Shown here piece by piece: positions 41,980 to 51,512 of a stretch of 64,000 bases of DNA. Made by a program: the position numbers and the translations under genes. The notes below the pieces were generated by a model. It saw only the letters and a program-made list of their open reading frames with translations. It did not search any database and had not been told where the DNA came from. This DNA is from Bacteroidetes bacterium UBA3022 (GTDB lineage Bacteria; Bacteroidota; Bacteroidia; Chitinophagales; BACL12), in NCBI GenBank assembly GCA_002346225.1, contig DDYY01000055.1, positions 23,195-87,194 on the forward strand. Direction: 5' to 3'. The number at the start of each line of letters is the position of its first letter. The stretch's first letter is position 1.

Positions 41980-43566
41980 TCAGGAATTCATTGAAATCAG
42001 GAATTCTTCGTTGCTTTTTGTGCCCTTCATGTTCTGTAAAAGGAAGTTCATAGACTCTTCCGTGTTCATATCGGCGAGGTGGTTTCTCAAAATCCACATG
42101 CGCTGCAATACTTCCCGGTCGTGCAACAGGTCGTCTCTCCTGGTGCTGGATGCTGTAACATCGATAGCAGGATAGATGCGTTTGTTGGAGAGCTTTCTGT
42201 CGAGTTGAAGCTCCATATTACCGGTTCCCTTGAATTCTTCAAAAATCACTTCGTCCATTTTGGAACCGGTGTCTATTAGTGCCGTAGCGATGATGGTCAG
42301 TGACCCTCCGTTTTCTATATTCCTTGCGGCACCGAAGAATTGCTTGGGTTTGTGCAGGGCGTTGGCTTCCACACCACCCGACAATACCTTTCCGGAGGAA
42401 GGAGCAACGGTGTTGTGCGCCCTTGCCAGACGGGTAATGGAATCGAGGAGTATCACCACATCCTGTCCGCATTCTACCAGTCGCTTGGCTTTTTGCAAAA
42501 CAATGCTCGATACCCTAACATGTTTATCGGCGGGTTCATCGAAGGTGGAAGCGATTACTTCTGCATTGACACTTCTTTCCATGTCTGTTACCTCTTCCGG
42601 ACGTTCGTCTACCAGCAATATAATCAGGTATACTTCGGGGTGGTTCTGGGCAATGGCGTTGGCAACGCTTTTCAACAACATGGTCTTACCTGTTTTGGGC
42701 TGGGCCACAATCATTCCGCGCTGTCCCTTGCCTATAGGCGTAAACAAATCGATAACCCTTGTGCTGTAATCGGAGCCGCTGTACACCAGGTTCAGCTTCT
42801 CTTCCGGAAACAGTGGTGTCAGGTAATCAAAAGGTACCCTGTCGCGCACTTCTTTGGGATCGCGGCCATTGATGGTTTCCACTTTCAGGAGGGCAAAGTA
42901 TTTTTCTCCTTCTTTCGGAGGACGTATGGTGCCCTTCACCCAGTCGCCGGTGCGTAAACCGAAGAGTTTTATCTGAGAAGGGGAAACGTATACGTCATCG
43001 GGAGAAGTGAGGTAGTTGTAATCGGCGCTGCGCAGAAAACCGTAACCATCCGGCATCATTTCCAGCACACCTTCTCCGGGAATGGCGGCTTCCTGATCCA
43101 GGTTGAAACGCTCTCTCTTTTTATTGGGGTAAGGTGTTTTATTATCTTCCTGACGGTCTTCTCTAGGGCTGTTATCCCTGTTGTAGGAATGCTCTTCGCG
43201 GCGGGGCTTGCGCTCTTCCCGCTCTTGCTTTTCTCTGGCTGGAGGTGTTGGCGGAGCTTCTGCTTTAGGTGCTTCTTCAAAGGGAATTTCTGCTGCTGGA
43301 GGTGCGTCGCTTTTCGGCTCGTCTTCTTTCTTCTTGCGGTTCCGCAGCGGGCGCTTGCGATCGGGTGTTTCTTCCTTTTTTTCTGCTTTGTCGGCTTTTT
43401 TCACCGGTTCATCCTTCGCCGGTAAATCCTGCACAGCCTGAGCGTCCAGTATGCGGTAAATGAGGTCCTGCTTGTTCAGCTTCTTGGCATCTTTGATCTG
43501 CAGTTTATCTGCGATCTCTTTCAACTCAGGAACGAGCATCTCGTTCAGTTGCAGAATTTCATACAT
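41980..43566 (-). CDS. rho: Transcription termination factor Rho
   Basis: A 528-residue hexameric RNA-dependent ATPase. Order: Rho N-terminal helical domain (1-45, MLVPELKEIADKLQIKDAKK), a long charged low-complexity insert (about 50-160, rich in Lys, Glu, Pro, Arg), the cold-shock RNA-binding domain (about 165-240, GVLEMMPDGYGFLRS), and the ATPase with P-loop AQPKTGKT and VDERPEEVTDMERSV. The insert makes it about 110 residues longer than E. coli Rho; such inserts are usual in Bacteroidota and may bind RNA. Confidence 0.97.
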   Translation of the reverse strand: MYEILQLNEMLVPELKEIADKLQIKDAKKLNKQDLIYRILDAQAVQDLPAKDEPVKKADKAEKKEETPDRKRPLRNRKKKEDEPKSDAPPAAEIPFEEAPKAEAPPTPPAREKQEREERKPRREEHSYNRDNSPREDRQEDNKTPYPNKKRERFNLDQEAAIPGEGVLEMMPDGYGFLRSADYNYLTSPDDVYVSPSQIKLFGLRTGDWVKGTIRPPKEGEKYFALLKVETINGRDPKEVRDRVPFDYLTPLFPEEKLNLVYSGSDYSTRVIDLFTPIGKGQRGMIVAQPKTGKTMLLKSVANAIAQNHPEVYLIILLVDERPEEVTDMERSVNAEVIASTFDEPADKHVRVSSIVLQKAKRLVECGQDVVILLDSITRLARAHNTVAPSSGKVLSGGVEANALHKPKQFFGAARNIENGGSLTIIATALIDTGSKMDEVIFEEFKGTGNMELQLDRKLSNKRIYPAIDVTASSTRRDDLLHDREVLQRMWILRNHLADMNTEESMNFLLQNMKGTKSNEEFLISMNS

Positions 43567-43759
43567 AGTAAAGAATCAATTAGCGATTTCGGATAGATAA
43601 AGTAGTTCGTAAAGTTGTAATCGGGAAATCCAGAGGGATTTGAAAGGTTACAAAGGTGGGGACACCAACCTTGATGCAATGTTACGACCTAATATTGGAA
43701 TATAAAAATTTGTCGCCGGCGGCACAAAAGGGGCACCAACCAAGTTCGGTAAACCGTTC

Positions 43760-43767
43760 TATCTTTG
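43760..43767 (+). promoter_or_regulatory. -7 promoter element of serS
   Basis: TATCTTTG, exact match to TAnnTTTG, 14 nt before the ATG at 43782. It excludes the longer frame beginning at 43656 as the translated form. Confidence 0.6.
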
Positions 43768-43781
43768 AAAAAAATATTGCC

Positions 43782-45056
43782 ATGCTGGATTTGCCATTTC
43801 TGCGTCAACATGCTGATGAAGCCAAAAAAAGACTTGCTAAACGACCGGGCTATGACACCTCGGTGATAGACGAACTGCTGGCAGCCGATGACGAACGCCG
43901 CCAGATTCAAACCCAGCTGGATGCCCTGCTGTCAGAGCAGAATATACTTTCTAAAGAAATAGGGAAGCTGTATGGTCAGGGCAAGAAGGAAGAGGCAGAT
44001 GCCATCAAAGAGAAAAGCCTGGAGCTGAAGGCCCAAACAGGGGAGCTGCAAAAACTCCACGACGAAGCTTCCGACTCTATTCGCAGCATGTTGTTGTTGA
44101 TTCCCAATCTTCCGCAATTGCGGGTAGCGACAGGGAAGTCTGCAGAAGACAATGTTACTGTTAAGGAAGGTGGTCCGCGGCATCAGCTGTATGTAGGCGC
44201 ACGACCCCACTGGGAGCTGGCCACCTCTCTGGGCATCATAGACTTCGAGACGGGAAATAAGATTACAGGCTCGGGCTTTCCGCTGTACGTGGGGAAAGGT
44301 GCCCGCTTACAACGCGCACTCATTGCTTGGTTTCTCGATAAAGCAACAGCACAAGGGTTTACGGAGTACATGCCGCCACTGATGGTGAATGAAGACTCTG
44401 GTTACGGTACCGGTCAGCTGCCCGATAAAGAAGGACAGATGTACCATGTAACCGCAGACAACCTGTACCTCGTGCCTACAGCAGAAGTACCCCTCACCAA
44501 TATATACCGCGACACTATAGTGAAGGAAGAAGACCTTCCTATCAAGATGACAGCCTATACACCCTGCTTTAGAAGAGAAGCCGGTTCCTATGGTAAGGAT
44601 GTGAGAGGACTGAACAGGCTGCATCAGTTTGATAAAGTGGAGATTGTGCAGATTGAGCACCCCGACCGCTCCAATGCAACCCTCGATAGCATGGTAGCTT
44701 ATGTAGAGTCATTGGTGGTGGAACTGGGACTCCAGTACCGCATATTGCAGTTGTGCAGCGGCGACACCAGTTTTGCTTCTTCCATTACCTACGATTTTGA
44801 GGTGTTTGCAGCAGCGCAGGAGAAATGGCTGGAGGTGAGTTCAGTGTCCAACTTTGAATCGTTCCAGGCCAACAGAATGAAGTGCCGGTATAAAAGTGCG
44901 GAAACAGGAAAAAATCACCTGGTGCATACACTCAACGGCAGTGCGCTTGCATTGCCCCGCATCATGGCTGCAATCATGGAAAACTACCAGACAGAAAAGG
45001 GAATCGTTGTACCGGATGTATTACGACCTTTCTGCGGATTCCATATCATTGACTAA
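43782..45056 (+). CDS. serS: Seryl-tRNA synthetase
   Basis: A 424-residue class II synthetase. The N-terminal coiled-coil arm covers about 30-100; class II motif 2 is CFRREAGSYGKDVRGLNRLHQF and motif 3 NGSALALPRIMAAIMEN. I start at 43782 (MLDLPFLRQHADEAKKRL) because this gives the family's normal beginning and a -7 element lies just upstream. Convergent with asd; 6 nt separate the stops. Confidence 0.97.
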   Translation: MLDLPFLRQHADEAKKRLAKRPGYDTSVIDELLAADDERRQIQTQLDALLSEQNILSKEIGKLYGQGKKEEADAIKEKSLELKAQTGELQKLHDEASDSIRSMLLLIPNLPQLRVATGKSAEDNVTVKEGGPRHQLYVGARPHWELATSLGIIDFETGNKITGSGFPLYVGKGARLQRALIAWFLDKATAQGFTEYMPPLMVNEDSGYGTGQLPDKEGQMYHVTADNLYLVPTAEVPLTNIYRDTIVKEEDLPIKMTAYTPCFRREAGSYGKDVRGLNRLHQFDKVEIVQIEHPDRSNATLDSMVAYVESLVVELGLQYRILQLCSGDTSFASSITYDFEVFAAAQEKWLEVSSVSNFESFQANRMKCRYKSAETGKNHLVHTLNGSALALPRIMAAIMENYQTEKGIVVPDVLRPFCGFHIID

Positions 45057-45062
45057 TCCCGC

Positions 45063-46070
45063 TCAGGAAGCCGGCAATAAGCCCTGTTCCAGCAAGTACT
45101 GGGCAATCTGAACAGCATTGGTGGCGGCGCCCTTGCGCAGGTTATCGGCAACGACCCACAGGTTCAGGGTGTTGTCCTGTGTAAAGTCTTTCCTTATTCT
45201 TCCGACAAAAACAGTGTCTTTGCCTTCTGCATCCAGCGGCATGGGATATTGATTGTGGGCCGGGTCGTCTACCACTTCCACTCCAGGCATCTCTTCCAGC
45301 ATGCTTCGAACTTCAGCTACTTCAAAAGGCTTTTCGAAGCGCACATTGATGCTTTCACTATGTCCTCCGGAAACGGGAACGCGCACAGCTGTAGCGTTGA
45401 CCATTATCGAATCGCTGCCCAGAATTTTTCTTGTCTCATGGTGGAGTTTCATCTCCTCTTTGGTGAAGTCATTGTCCAGAAAAACATCGCAGTGCGGCAG
45501 TACATTCATATCTATGCGATGCGGATAAGCCGGATTATCAGCTATCCGGCAGTTCGATCTTCTTTCGGTATGCAATTGCATGATGGCATTCGCTCCGGTG
45601 CCCGAAACCGATTGATAGGTACTCACTACTATTCGCTGTATCCCGAATGCCTGGTGGAGCGGATACAAAGCCATCACCATTTGTATGGTGGAGCAATTGG
45701 GATTGGCAATGATGCGCCTTTTACCGACAATGGAGCTGGTGTTTATTTCGGGAACGACCAGCGCGCAATCGGCATCCATTCTGAAAGCGGATGAGTTGTC
45801 AATTACCCATGCACCGGTGGCTTCAAATCGCGGAGCCCATTCCTGTGCCGTTGTCCCACCGGCAGAAAAGAGCACCAGGTCCGGGCGCTGTTCAACTGCA
45901 GTTGCCGGAGCGATGACGGTAACATCTTTTCCATTAAACTTTACCTGCTTACCGACAGATTTATCGGAAGCGACAGCCAATAACTCCGTTACCGGAAAGG
46001 AACGCTCTTCGAGCACCCTTCTCATCATTTGTCCAACCAGTCCGGTGACACCTACAATTGCAACTTTCAT
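45063..46070 (-). CDS. asd: Aspartate-semialdehyde dehydrogenase
   Basis: A 335-residue enzyme reducing aspartyl phosphate to the semialdehyde, leading to lysine/diaminopimelate, methionine and threonine. Seen: VAIVGVTGLVGQMM for NADP, active-site C126 in ANPNCSTIQ, and VSGTGANAI. Single gene with a -7 element 5 nt before its ATG; divergent from the lamin-tail protein gene. Confidence 0.96.
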   Translation of the reverse strand: MKVAIVGVTGLVGQMMRRVLEERSFPVTELLAVASDKSVGKQVKFNGKDVTVIAPATAVEQRPDLVLFSAGGTTAQEWAPRFEATGAWVIDNSSAFRMDADCALVVPEINTSSIVGKRRIIANPNCSTIQMVMALYPLHQAFGIQRIVVSTYQSVSGTGANAIMQLHTERRSNCRIADNPAYPHRIDMNVLPHCDVFLDNDFTKEEMKLHHETRKILGSDSIMVNATAVRVPVSGGHSESINVRFEKPFEVAEVRSMLEEMPGVEVVDDPAHNQYPMPLDAEGKDTVFVGRIRKDFTQDNTLNLWVVADNLRKGAATNAVQIAQYLLEQGLLPAS

Positions 46071-46075
46071 TCATG

Positions 46076-46083
46076 CAAAAGTA
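46076..46083 (-). promoter_or_regulatory. -7 promoter element of asd
   Basis: TACTTTTG on the minus strand fits TAnnTTTG exactly and ends 5 nt before the asd ATG, implying a leaderless or nearly leaderless mRNA. No clear -33 TTTG. Confidence 0.5.
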
Positions 46084-46159
46084 GACAGTTGGTAATTTAA
46101 TGATGAATTATTCCGGCTAATTTTAGTGAATGCCGGGCTATTTGTAATTTTCGCACTAT

Positions 46160-48754
46160 ATGAAGCGCATATTCCTTGCTGTATGGTGTTGCTGGTCGTT
46201 AACGGGATACTCCCAGACGTTCTCAGATAATTTCTCCGACGGAGACTTCAGCGATGTCTGGACGGGCAGTAGCACAGCATTTTTAGTGAATGGCACGTTG
46301 CAATTGCAGCTGCAGGGCGATTGTGCCAGTGGTGGGGAAGACTACCTGAGCGCTGCGGTAAGTACCTCCGATACTGCAACCTGGGAGTGCCGGATAACAC
46401 TGGGGTTCGACCCGTCGGGCAGCAATAATGCGCGCTTCTATCTTCAATCGGATAATCCTGACCTAGGTGCGAGTCTCAATGGTTATTACGTGCGGGTAGG
46501 GGAAGATGGCAGCAATGATGCGCTCAAACTGTATCGACAGAATGGCACTACCTCCACCTTGTTGCTCAGTGGTACCACCGGCGCCGTTGCAGTTGCTCCT
46601 GATGTGCGCATCAGGGTAGTGCGTACCAGTGGTGATGAATGGCGCTTGTTTGCCGATTACAGCGGGGGAACAGATTTCGTACTGGAAGGATTTGTAGAAG
46701 ACCCCTCACCGGCCAGCGGGATGTACATGGGTGTTTATTGCGATTATACCAGCACCCGTTGCGATGACTTTTACTTTGATGATTTTTTCGCCGGACCATT
46801 GTTTACGGATGAAGACCCGCCCGTGTTAACAGGTGGAACGGTGCTGAATGCTTCACAACTGCGCATTCAGTTCGGTGAGGCCGTAACACCTGCAAGTGCT
46901 GAATCAGAATCGAACTACAGCTTAAGCGGGGGATTCGGAAATCCACTTAATGCACAAATAGATGCAGATAATCCAAGTAGGGTAGTGCTCACTTTCGCGG
47001 ACGAGTTTCCGAATGGTGCAACGCTTACCCTGGAGTGTTCCGATATCAGTGACCTGGCGGGAAATATAGCTGGCCTGCAGGTTTTCGAATTCTCTTATTA
47101 CGCTGTGCAGCCGCTGGATGTGCTGATTACTGAAATTATGGCGGACCCGGAACCGGTGGTGGGACTACCCGCAGAAGAGTACCTGGAACTATGGAATGCC
47201 ACGACACTGCCCATCGATCTTTCGGGCTATACCATTGCCGATGCCACCTCTTTCTCCGGTGCATTTCCGGCATTTGTACTCGACCCCGGTGTGTATGTGA
47301 TTATTACCGACATAGACAATGAAGATTTATATACATCTTATGGAGATGTGATTGGTGTCGACGGATTGCCTTCCCTCAACAATACGGGCGATAGTCTGCA
47401 GGTATGGAATGCTGAAATGGTCCTGGTGCATCAGGTGAACTACAGCGATAGCTGGTACCGCAACGCTATCAAGGAAGACGGGGGTTATTCGCTGGAGATG
47501 ATAGATACACAGAACCCTTGTCAGGGGGCTGATAACTGGATAGCATCAGATGCGGCAATTGGCGGAACACCGGGACAAGTTAACAGCGTGGCAGCCTCCA
47601 ACCCCGATGAGGTGGCTCCGGAACTCAGCAGTGTTTTCCCGCTCGATCCCAATACCCTTCAAGTAGTGTTCAGCGAGGTTGTGGTAGCGGGCAGTATTAC
47701 GCTCGATGGTTTCACGGTGAATAATGGAATCGGTGTACCTGTGTCATTTACTTTTGACGGAGAACGCACCGTTGCCTTGCAGTTGGCTACACCGCTTGCA
47801 CCCGGAGTTGTTTATGTACTGGAATGCAGCGGTATCAGTGACTGCAGCGGAAACGGCATCAGTTTAGGCAGTGCCATGGAATTTGGCATACCCGAACCGC
47901 CGGAGGCAAATGATATTGTCATCAATGAAATTCTTTTCAACCCCGTGACCGGCGGATATGATTTTGTAGAACTATATAACCGCTCTAATAAGTTGATTGA
48001 CCTTTCCGGTCTGCGTTTGGTAGAACTGGATGTTGCGGACACTACTAATGTGCTGGAGTTTTGTGCGGTCAGTAATACTCCAAGGCTTCTGCTTCCCGGT
48101 CAGTTCTTTATTCTGACAGAAAACATTGAGGGTATTATCACGCAGTACAGTCCGCCAATGGGCATGCTGTTTTCAGAAGACAACGATATGCCTAATTTTC
48201 CGGATGACGAAGGTATTGCACTACTGGAAACCTTGTCTTTTACCCCCATCGACAGACTGCAATACAACAGCGACTGGCATTACGCATTGCTCGAAGATGA
48301 AGATGGCGTTTCACTCGAGCGTCTGAATTATGAGCTTCCGTCTCAGGATGCAGACAACTGGCATTCTGCAGCGGAAGCAGTCGGGTTTGCTACACCGGGC
48401 AGGATCAACTCTGTGTTCAGCTCCTTTACAGGTAGTGCTGCAATTTTTGAGCTGGAATACCCTGTATTCACACCGGATGGCGACGCCTTCAGGGATGTGC
48501 TGGTACTATCTTATCAGATGCCGGGTGTGGGTTACACGGCCAATATTCAAATGTACGACCTGGCTGGTCGGCCTGTTGCCACCGTGGCATCCAATCTGTT
48601 ACTGGCCGAATCGGGCTTGCTCACCTGGGACGGTATTACAGATGAGGGTGAGGCCGCTCCTATGGGTATCTATATGATTTTTGCAGAAGTGTTCAACCTG
48701 AACGGCAACGTAGAACGCCACAAGTTAAAGTGCACGCTTGCCAGAAGGGAATAA
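46160..48754 (+). CDS. Large secreted protein with lamin-tail domains
   Basis: An 864-residue exported protein. After the signal peptide (ending LTGYSQ) comes a beta-sandwich of LamG-like look (20-215), an Ig-like Big_5-type domain (about 220-310), a lamin-tail domain (about 315-430, DVLITEIMADPEP), a second Ig-like and a second lamin-tail domain (about 590-720, NDIVINEILFNPVTGGYDFVELYN), and a C-terminal domain (about 765-864, YPVFTPDGDAFRDVLVLSYQ with YDLAGRPVATV) resembling a FlgD-like or T9SS anchoring domain. Function unknown; probably surface adhesion or structure. Confidence 0.75.
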   Translation: MKRIFLAVWCCWSLTGYSQTFSDNFSDGDFSDVWTGSSTAFLVNGTLQLQLQGDCASGGEDYLSAAVSTSDTATWECRITLGFDPSGSNNARFYLQSDNPDLGASLNGYYVRVGEDGSNDALKLYRQNGTTSTLLLSGTTGAVAVAPDVRIRVVRTSGDEWRLFADYSGGTDFVLEGFVEDPSPASGMYMGVYCDYTSTRCDDFYFDDFFAGPLFTDEDPPVLTGGTVLNASQLRIQFGEAVTPASAESESNYSLSGGFGNPLNAQIDADNPSRVVLTFADEFPNGATLTLECSDISDLAGNIAGLQVFEFSYYAVQPLDVLITEIMADPEPVVGLPAEEYLELWNATTLPIDLSGYTIADATSFSGAFPAFVLDPGVYVIITDIDNEDLYTSYGDVIGVDGLPSLNNTGDSLQVWNAEMVLVHQVNYSDSWYRNAIKEDGGYSLEMIDTQNPCQGADNWIASDAAIGGTPGQVNSVAASNPDEVAPELSSVFPLDPNTLQVVFSEVVVAGSITLDGFTVNNGIGVPVSFTFDGERTVALQLATPLAPGVVYVLECSGISDCSGNGISLGSAMEFGIPEPPEANDIVINEILFNPVTGGYDFVELYNRSNKLIDLSGLRLVELDVADTTNVLEFCAVSNTPRLLLPGQFFILTENIEGIITQYSPPMGMLFSEDNDMPNFPDDEGIALLETLSFTPIDRLQYNSDWHYALLEDEDGVSLERLNYELPSQDADNWHSAAEAVGFATPGRINSVFSSFTGSAAIFELEYPVFTPDGDAFRDVLVLSYQMPGVGYTANIQMYDLAGRPVATVASNLLLAESGLLTWDGITDEGEAAPMGIYMIFAEVFNLNGNVERHKLKCTLARRE

Positions 48755-48783
48755 AAAAAGCGAGCACCGGGCTCGCCTTTAAA
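48753..48783. terminator. Bidirectional Rho-independent terminator
   Basis: Stem GCGAGC / GCTCGC, 5-nt loop, with A-run to the left and T-run to the right, between two convergent genes. Confidence 0.8.
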
Positions 48784-48800
48784 AGTTGGTAGAACAGGAA

Positions 48801-49244
48801 TTACTCTATGCGGAGTAATTCGTATTCAATTGTTGTAGTCACATTAATTTCATCTGTAAGCGCTACAGTTTCGGTATACACAATTACCTGACGGTCTTTT
48901 TCATTTACCTGAAAGGCAAATTCGAACTCTTCATTATCGTACTCAATGATGAGCGTGTTGGCATCCGTAATGCTCCACTCAAATTCAATGAACTGAAACT
49001 CGTCCGGATCTTTCAGGTCTATCCACTGACCATCATTGTTGGTAAAAAAGTACATATATCCCGAATCGCCATATTCTGTTACATCATCCGGCTGACCGGT
49101 GGTAGAAATGGTGATGGTGTAGTTGTCAATATTCCAGCGTCCGCTTTGCCTTGTCAGGTTATCGGCTAATTGTGTCTGCTGAGAACAAGAAGCCAGTGTA
49201 AGGGCTGCTCCCAGGATAAATAAAGACAGTCGTAGTTTTTTCAT
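48801..49244 (-). CDS. Small lipoprotein of unknown function (paralogue of next gene)
   Basis: A 147-residue lipoprotein (lipobox ending TLASC, Cys20). The mature part is acidic and beta-rich with the pattern LTRQSGRWNIDNYTITI near the start and FTNNDGQWIDLKDPDEF in the middle. It resembles the gene upstream in length, order and these motifs (LTKDSGLWNLDEI; YDSGRGVWITYD), so the two arose by tandem duplication. Family not recognised; lipocalin-like strands are possible. Confidence 0.65.
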   Translation of the reverse strand: MKKLRLSLFILGAALTLASCSQQTQLADNLTRQSGRWNIDNYTITISTTGQPDDVTEYGDSGYMYFFTNNDGQWIDLKDPDEFQFIEFEWSITDANTLIIEYDNEEFEFAFQVNEKDRQVIVYTETVALTDEINVTTTIEYELLRIE

Positions 49245-49255
49245 AACTGGTGTGG

Positions 49256-49729
49256 TTATTTATTCGCAATCTCTTCTTCGCGCACAAGACGCAGTTCTGT
49301 AGTCGTAGTTACTGTAACGGAACCTACTGTTTCAACATCTTCGCTGGTCCAGATTTGTTCATCCTTGCTTACCTCGTTGACAGCGTATTCGGTTTCAGTA
49401 TCAGGGAAGTCTTCAAAATTCAGAATAACAGAGTTAGCGGTGTTCTCCCATTCGAAGTAATAGGCAACATTCAACATTACCAGGGTATCATAGGTAATCC
49501 ATACGCCTCTGCCTGAGTCATAAAAGGAAACTTCTCCCACATTGAAATCCTGGGTATTAATCGGGTTGTCGGGATCGTTGGAAAATACAGTCGTGCTTTT
49601 TATTTCATCGAGGTTCCAAAGGCCACTGTCTTTGGTAAGCGTATTCTGCAGTTTTATCTCATCTGAGCAGGATGCCAACACGAGACCCAAAGCTGCGACT
49701 GCCGTAAATAAAAGTCCTTTTCTATTCAT
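49256..49729 (-). CDS. Small lipoprotein of unknown function (paralogue of previous gene)
   Basis: A 157-residue lipoprotein (lipobox ending LVLASC, Cys21) with an acidic, beta-rich mature part: NTLTKDSGLWNLDEI, then a Gly-Trp strand (GRGVWITYD) and a closing strand TVTTTTELRLV matching TTTIEYELLRIE of its paralogue. First gene of the pair, 11 nt apart, with its own -7 element. Confidence 0.65.
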   Translation of the reverse strand: MNRKGLLFTAVAALGLVLASCSDEIKLQNTLTKDSGLWNLDEIKSTTVFSNDPDNPINTQDFNVGEVSFYDSGRGVWITYDTLVMLNVAYYFEWENTANSVILNFEDFPDTETEYAVNEVSKDEQIWTSEDVETVGSVTVTTTTELRLVREEEIANK

Positions 49730-49748
49730 GATATAGCGGTATGAATGG

Positions 49749-49756
49749 CAAAATTA
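49749..49756 (-). promoter_or_regulatory. -7 promoter element of lipoprotein pair
   Basis: TAATTTTG on the minus strand, exact TAnnTTTG match, 19 nt before the ATG at 49729. Confidence 0.5.
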
Positions 49757-49862
49757 ACGAAATATTGCGCGTAAAATTATTGTTTAGGCAGGCAGTACAG
49801 GTGTTATTTTCATCAATTTGTCATATAAATGGTACAGCAGGAGCCCGGAATAGATTGTTTTT

Positions 49863-50441
49863 TCAATCATTTTGGTCGATATAGGTGGGTTTTTTCAGGT
49901 ATTTCATCAGCAGAATATCGATTACGGAATGCGCAGTAATAGCAGTAAGAATGCCAAAAAAACGCATCAAATAACCGAAACCCGCACACACCACCACCAT
50001 GAATAATCCGTATACCAGAACGGGTCGGTCTTTTAAATCGAGGTAGCCGTGCAAGGCAATGAATACAAAGGCGGTGGCCCATACCCCTATCCAGGGTTGT
50101 ATGCCGCCCCGGAACAACAGCTCTTCCCCAATACCTGCACAAAGAGAGATAAACACAATATCTATGGTCCGCATTTTGAAACGCAGCATCAGGTTGCTGA
50201 ATACAGTTCTTGCCGCATCCATCACCCGGCGCCGCAACAGCAGTAGCATGAGCATGCTGGATAGCCAGCCGTATACAATACCGATGCCGAGTTGAACTGC
50301 CCAGTCTTGCAGGTTATCGGGGAATAGTGCCTGCCAAGGTATGCGGTGTACCAGCAAAATAAGCAAAACGCCTATTCCGCCCATTCCCACTAAGGTGAGC
50401 AAGCCGGCTACATATATGGGCCTGCGGGCTTTGCTCAGCAA
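49863..50441 (-). CDS. CPBP family intramembrane metalloprotease
   Basis: A 192-residue integral membrane protein with about six hydrophobic segments. The CPBP (Rce1/Abi) motifs are present: IGEELLFRGGIQPW with the Glu-Glu pair and Arg, IALHGYLD, and TAHSVIDILL. Members cleave within membranes or process prenylated or bacteriocin-type substrates; this one's substrate is unknown. Apparent start codon TTG at 50441, one base from the upstream lipoprotein stop, so translationally coupled to it. A later ATG would cut into the first helix. Confidence 0.82.
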   Translation of the reverse strand: MLSKARRPIYVAGLLTLVGMGGIGVLLILLVHRIPWQALFPDNLQDWAVQLGIGIVYGWLSSMLMLLLLRRRVMDAARTVFSNLMLRFKMRTIDIVFISLCAGIGEELLFRGGIQPWIGVWATAFVFIALHGYLDLKDRPVLVYGLFMVVVCAGFGYLMRFFGILTAITAHSVIDILLMKYLKKPTYIDQND

Positions 50442-50442
50442 A

Positions 50443-51462
50443 TTAGCGGGTCGTTGTTAAGGTGGAAGTTCCTGTGATGGAGATGCTCATTTTTTGACCC
50501 TGAGCTTCCATGTTCAGGTTGAGTTTTTGTTCCAGATTAGATTCCATGGACCATCCCGATTCCCTTTCTACTTTCATGGTTCCTTTCTGATAGCCGGTCA
50601 TCGTTACCTCATCACCGCTGCCGCCCAGACTCCGCAGCATATCCTTATCGATAGAAAAGTTAGAGTAGACATCCACCCATGCATATTGCGCATCGTAGCG
50701 CTGCAGGGTGAACGTGTTGCGCATGATGGTAGGAAAGCCTCCCATATCTACCGAATCTACGGTAGCCCATGAGTCGCCGTTGGCAACCGGTTTGGGGGGG
50801 AAGGCTACAAAGCTGTTCACCACCTCCTGATTCATGTCGCTCATTTGCATAGATGCGGTAACGGCTTCATTGCCCAGTTTCTCGGCAATCTTTCCCTGTA
50901 CGGCCTCTATTCCTTTTATGCCGATTACTTCCGCATTGCGGTCCATGGTAATATCGATGGGCATGTTGATGTAGCAATCCAGAATCTGGCGCATCATATC
51001 AATTTCTGGGTCTTTCGAAGGTTTTCCCGACTCGAACCCCGCTGAGATAGTGTCTTGCTTCATCATCGCCTTAAAGTAGCTCACCGTAGAAGAGAGTGTG
51101 ATGCTTTTGCCGGGGATATTTTCCAGTACCTTGATCTTGTTGTTGGTCGAAATGTCCATCAGACTGCTTGAACTTTGGTCGAACATGCTCTGGCGGATAT
51201 TGGTAACCGTCTTCATCTTGGTAGAATAGGTGACTCCTTTCGGCGGATTAAACCGCAAAACAATTTCATTGTCTTTGGGAGCAGGAATATCTTCCTCTGC
51301 TATATCCACTTCGTCTGCGAAGAAAATATCGCTGTCACCGGCAATGTCAAGGCTGTCGGACGCTACTACCTGATTGTCGGTATCGGTTTGTTCTTTGTTT
51401 TTACATGACGCGGTAAGGAGTACCAGCGTCAGGGCGAGTAGCCCAATGGATGTTTTTTTCAT
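50443..51462 (-). CDS. Lipoprotein of unknown function, DUF6263-like
   Basis: A 339-residue lipoprotein (lipobox ending LLTASC, Cys20) with a short acidic linker (about 25-65) and a beta-rich body that begins LRFNPPKGVTYSTKMKTVTN and ends with alternating strands NLNMEAQGQKMSISITGTST. The pattern fits the DUF6263 family of Bacteroidota, judged from memory. Upstream of and coupled to the CPBP protease. A perfect -7 element lies 17 nt before its ATG. Confidence 0.68.
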   Translation of the reverse strand: MKKTSIGLLALTLVLLTASCKNKEQTDTDNQVVASDSLDIAGDSDIFFADEVDIAEEDIPAPKDNEIVLRFNPPKGVTYSTKMKTVTNIRQSMFDQSSSSLMDISTNNKIKVLENIPGKSITLSSTVSYFKAMMKQDTISAGFESGKPSKDPEIDMMRQILDCYINMPIDITMDRNAEVIGIKGIEAVQGKIAEKLGNEAVTASMQMSDMNQEVVNSFVAFPPKPVANGDSWATVDSVDMGGFPTIMRNTFTLQRYDAQYAWVDVYSNFSIDKDMLRSLGGSGDEVTMTGYQKGTMKVERESGWSMESNLEQKLNLNMEAQGQKMSISITGTSTLTTTR

Positions 51463-51479
51463 ACGCTATATAAGAGCGC

Positions 51480-51487
51480 CAAAGTTA
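51480..51487 (-). promoter_or_regulatory. -7 promoter element of lipoprotein-CPBP unit
   Basis: TAACTTTG on the minus strand, exact TAnnTTTG match, 17 nt before the ATG at 51462. The oppositely directed helicase gene has a weaker element, TACATTCG (51500-51507), ending 5 nt from its ATG. Confidence 0.5.
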
Positions 51488-51512
51488 CCCGAAAATTGTT
51501 ACATTCGGCTCG

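Noticed and set aside
42340..42957. 205-codon open frame opposite rho
   Set aside because: Antisense shadow of the highly conserved rho ATPase domain.
43656..43781. Upstream start for serS
   Set aside because: The extension would precede the -7 element at 43760-43767, and the SerS family begins at MLDLPFLRQ.
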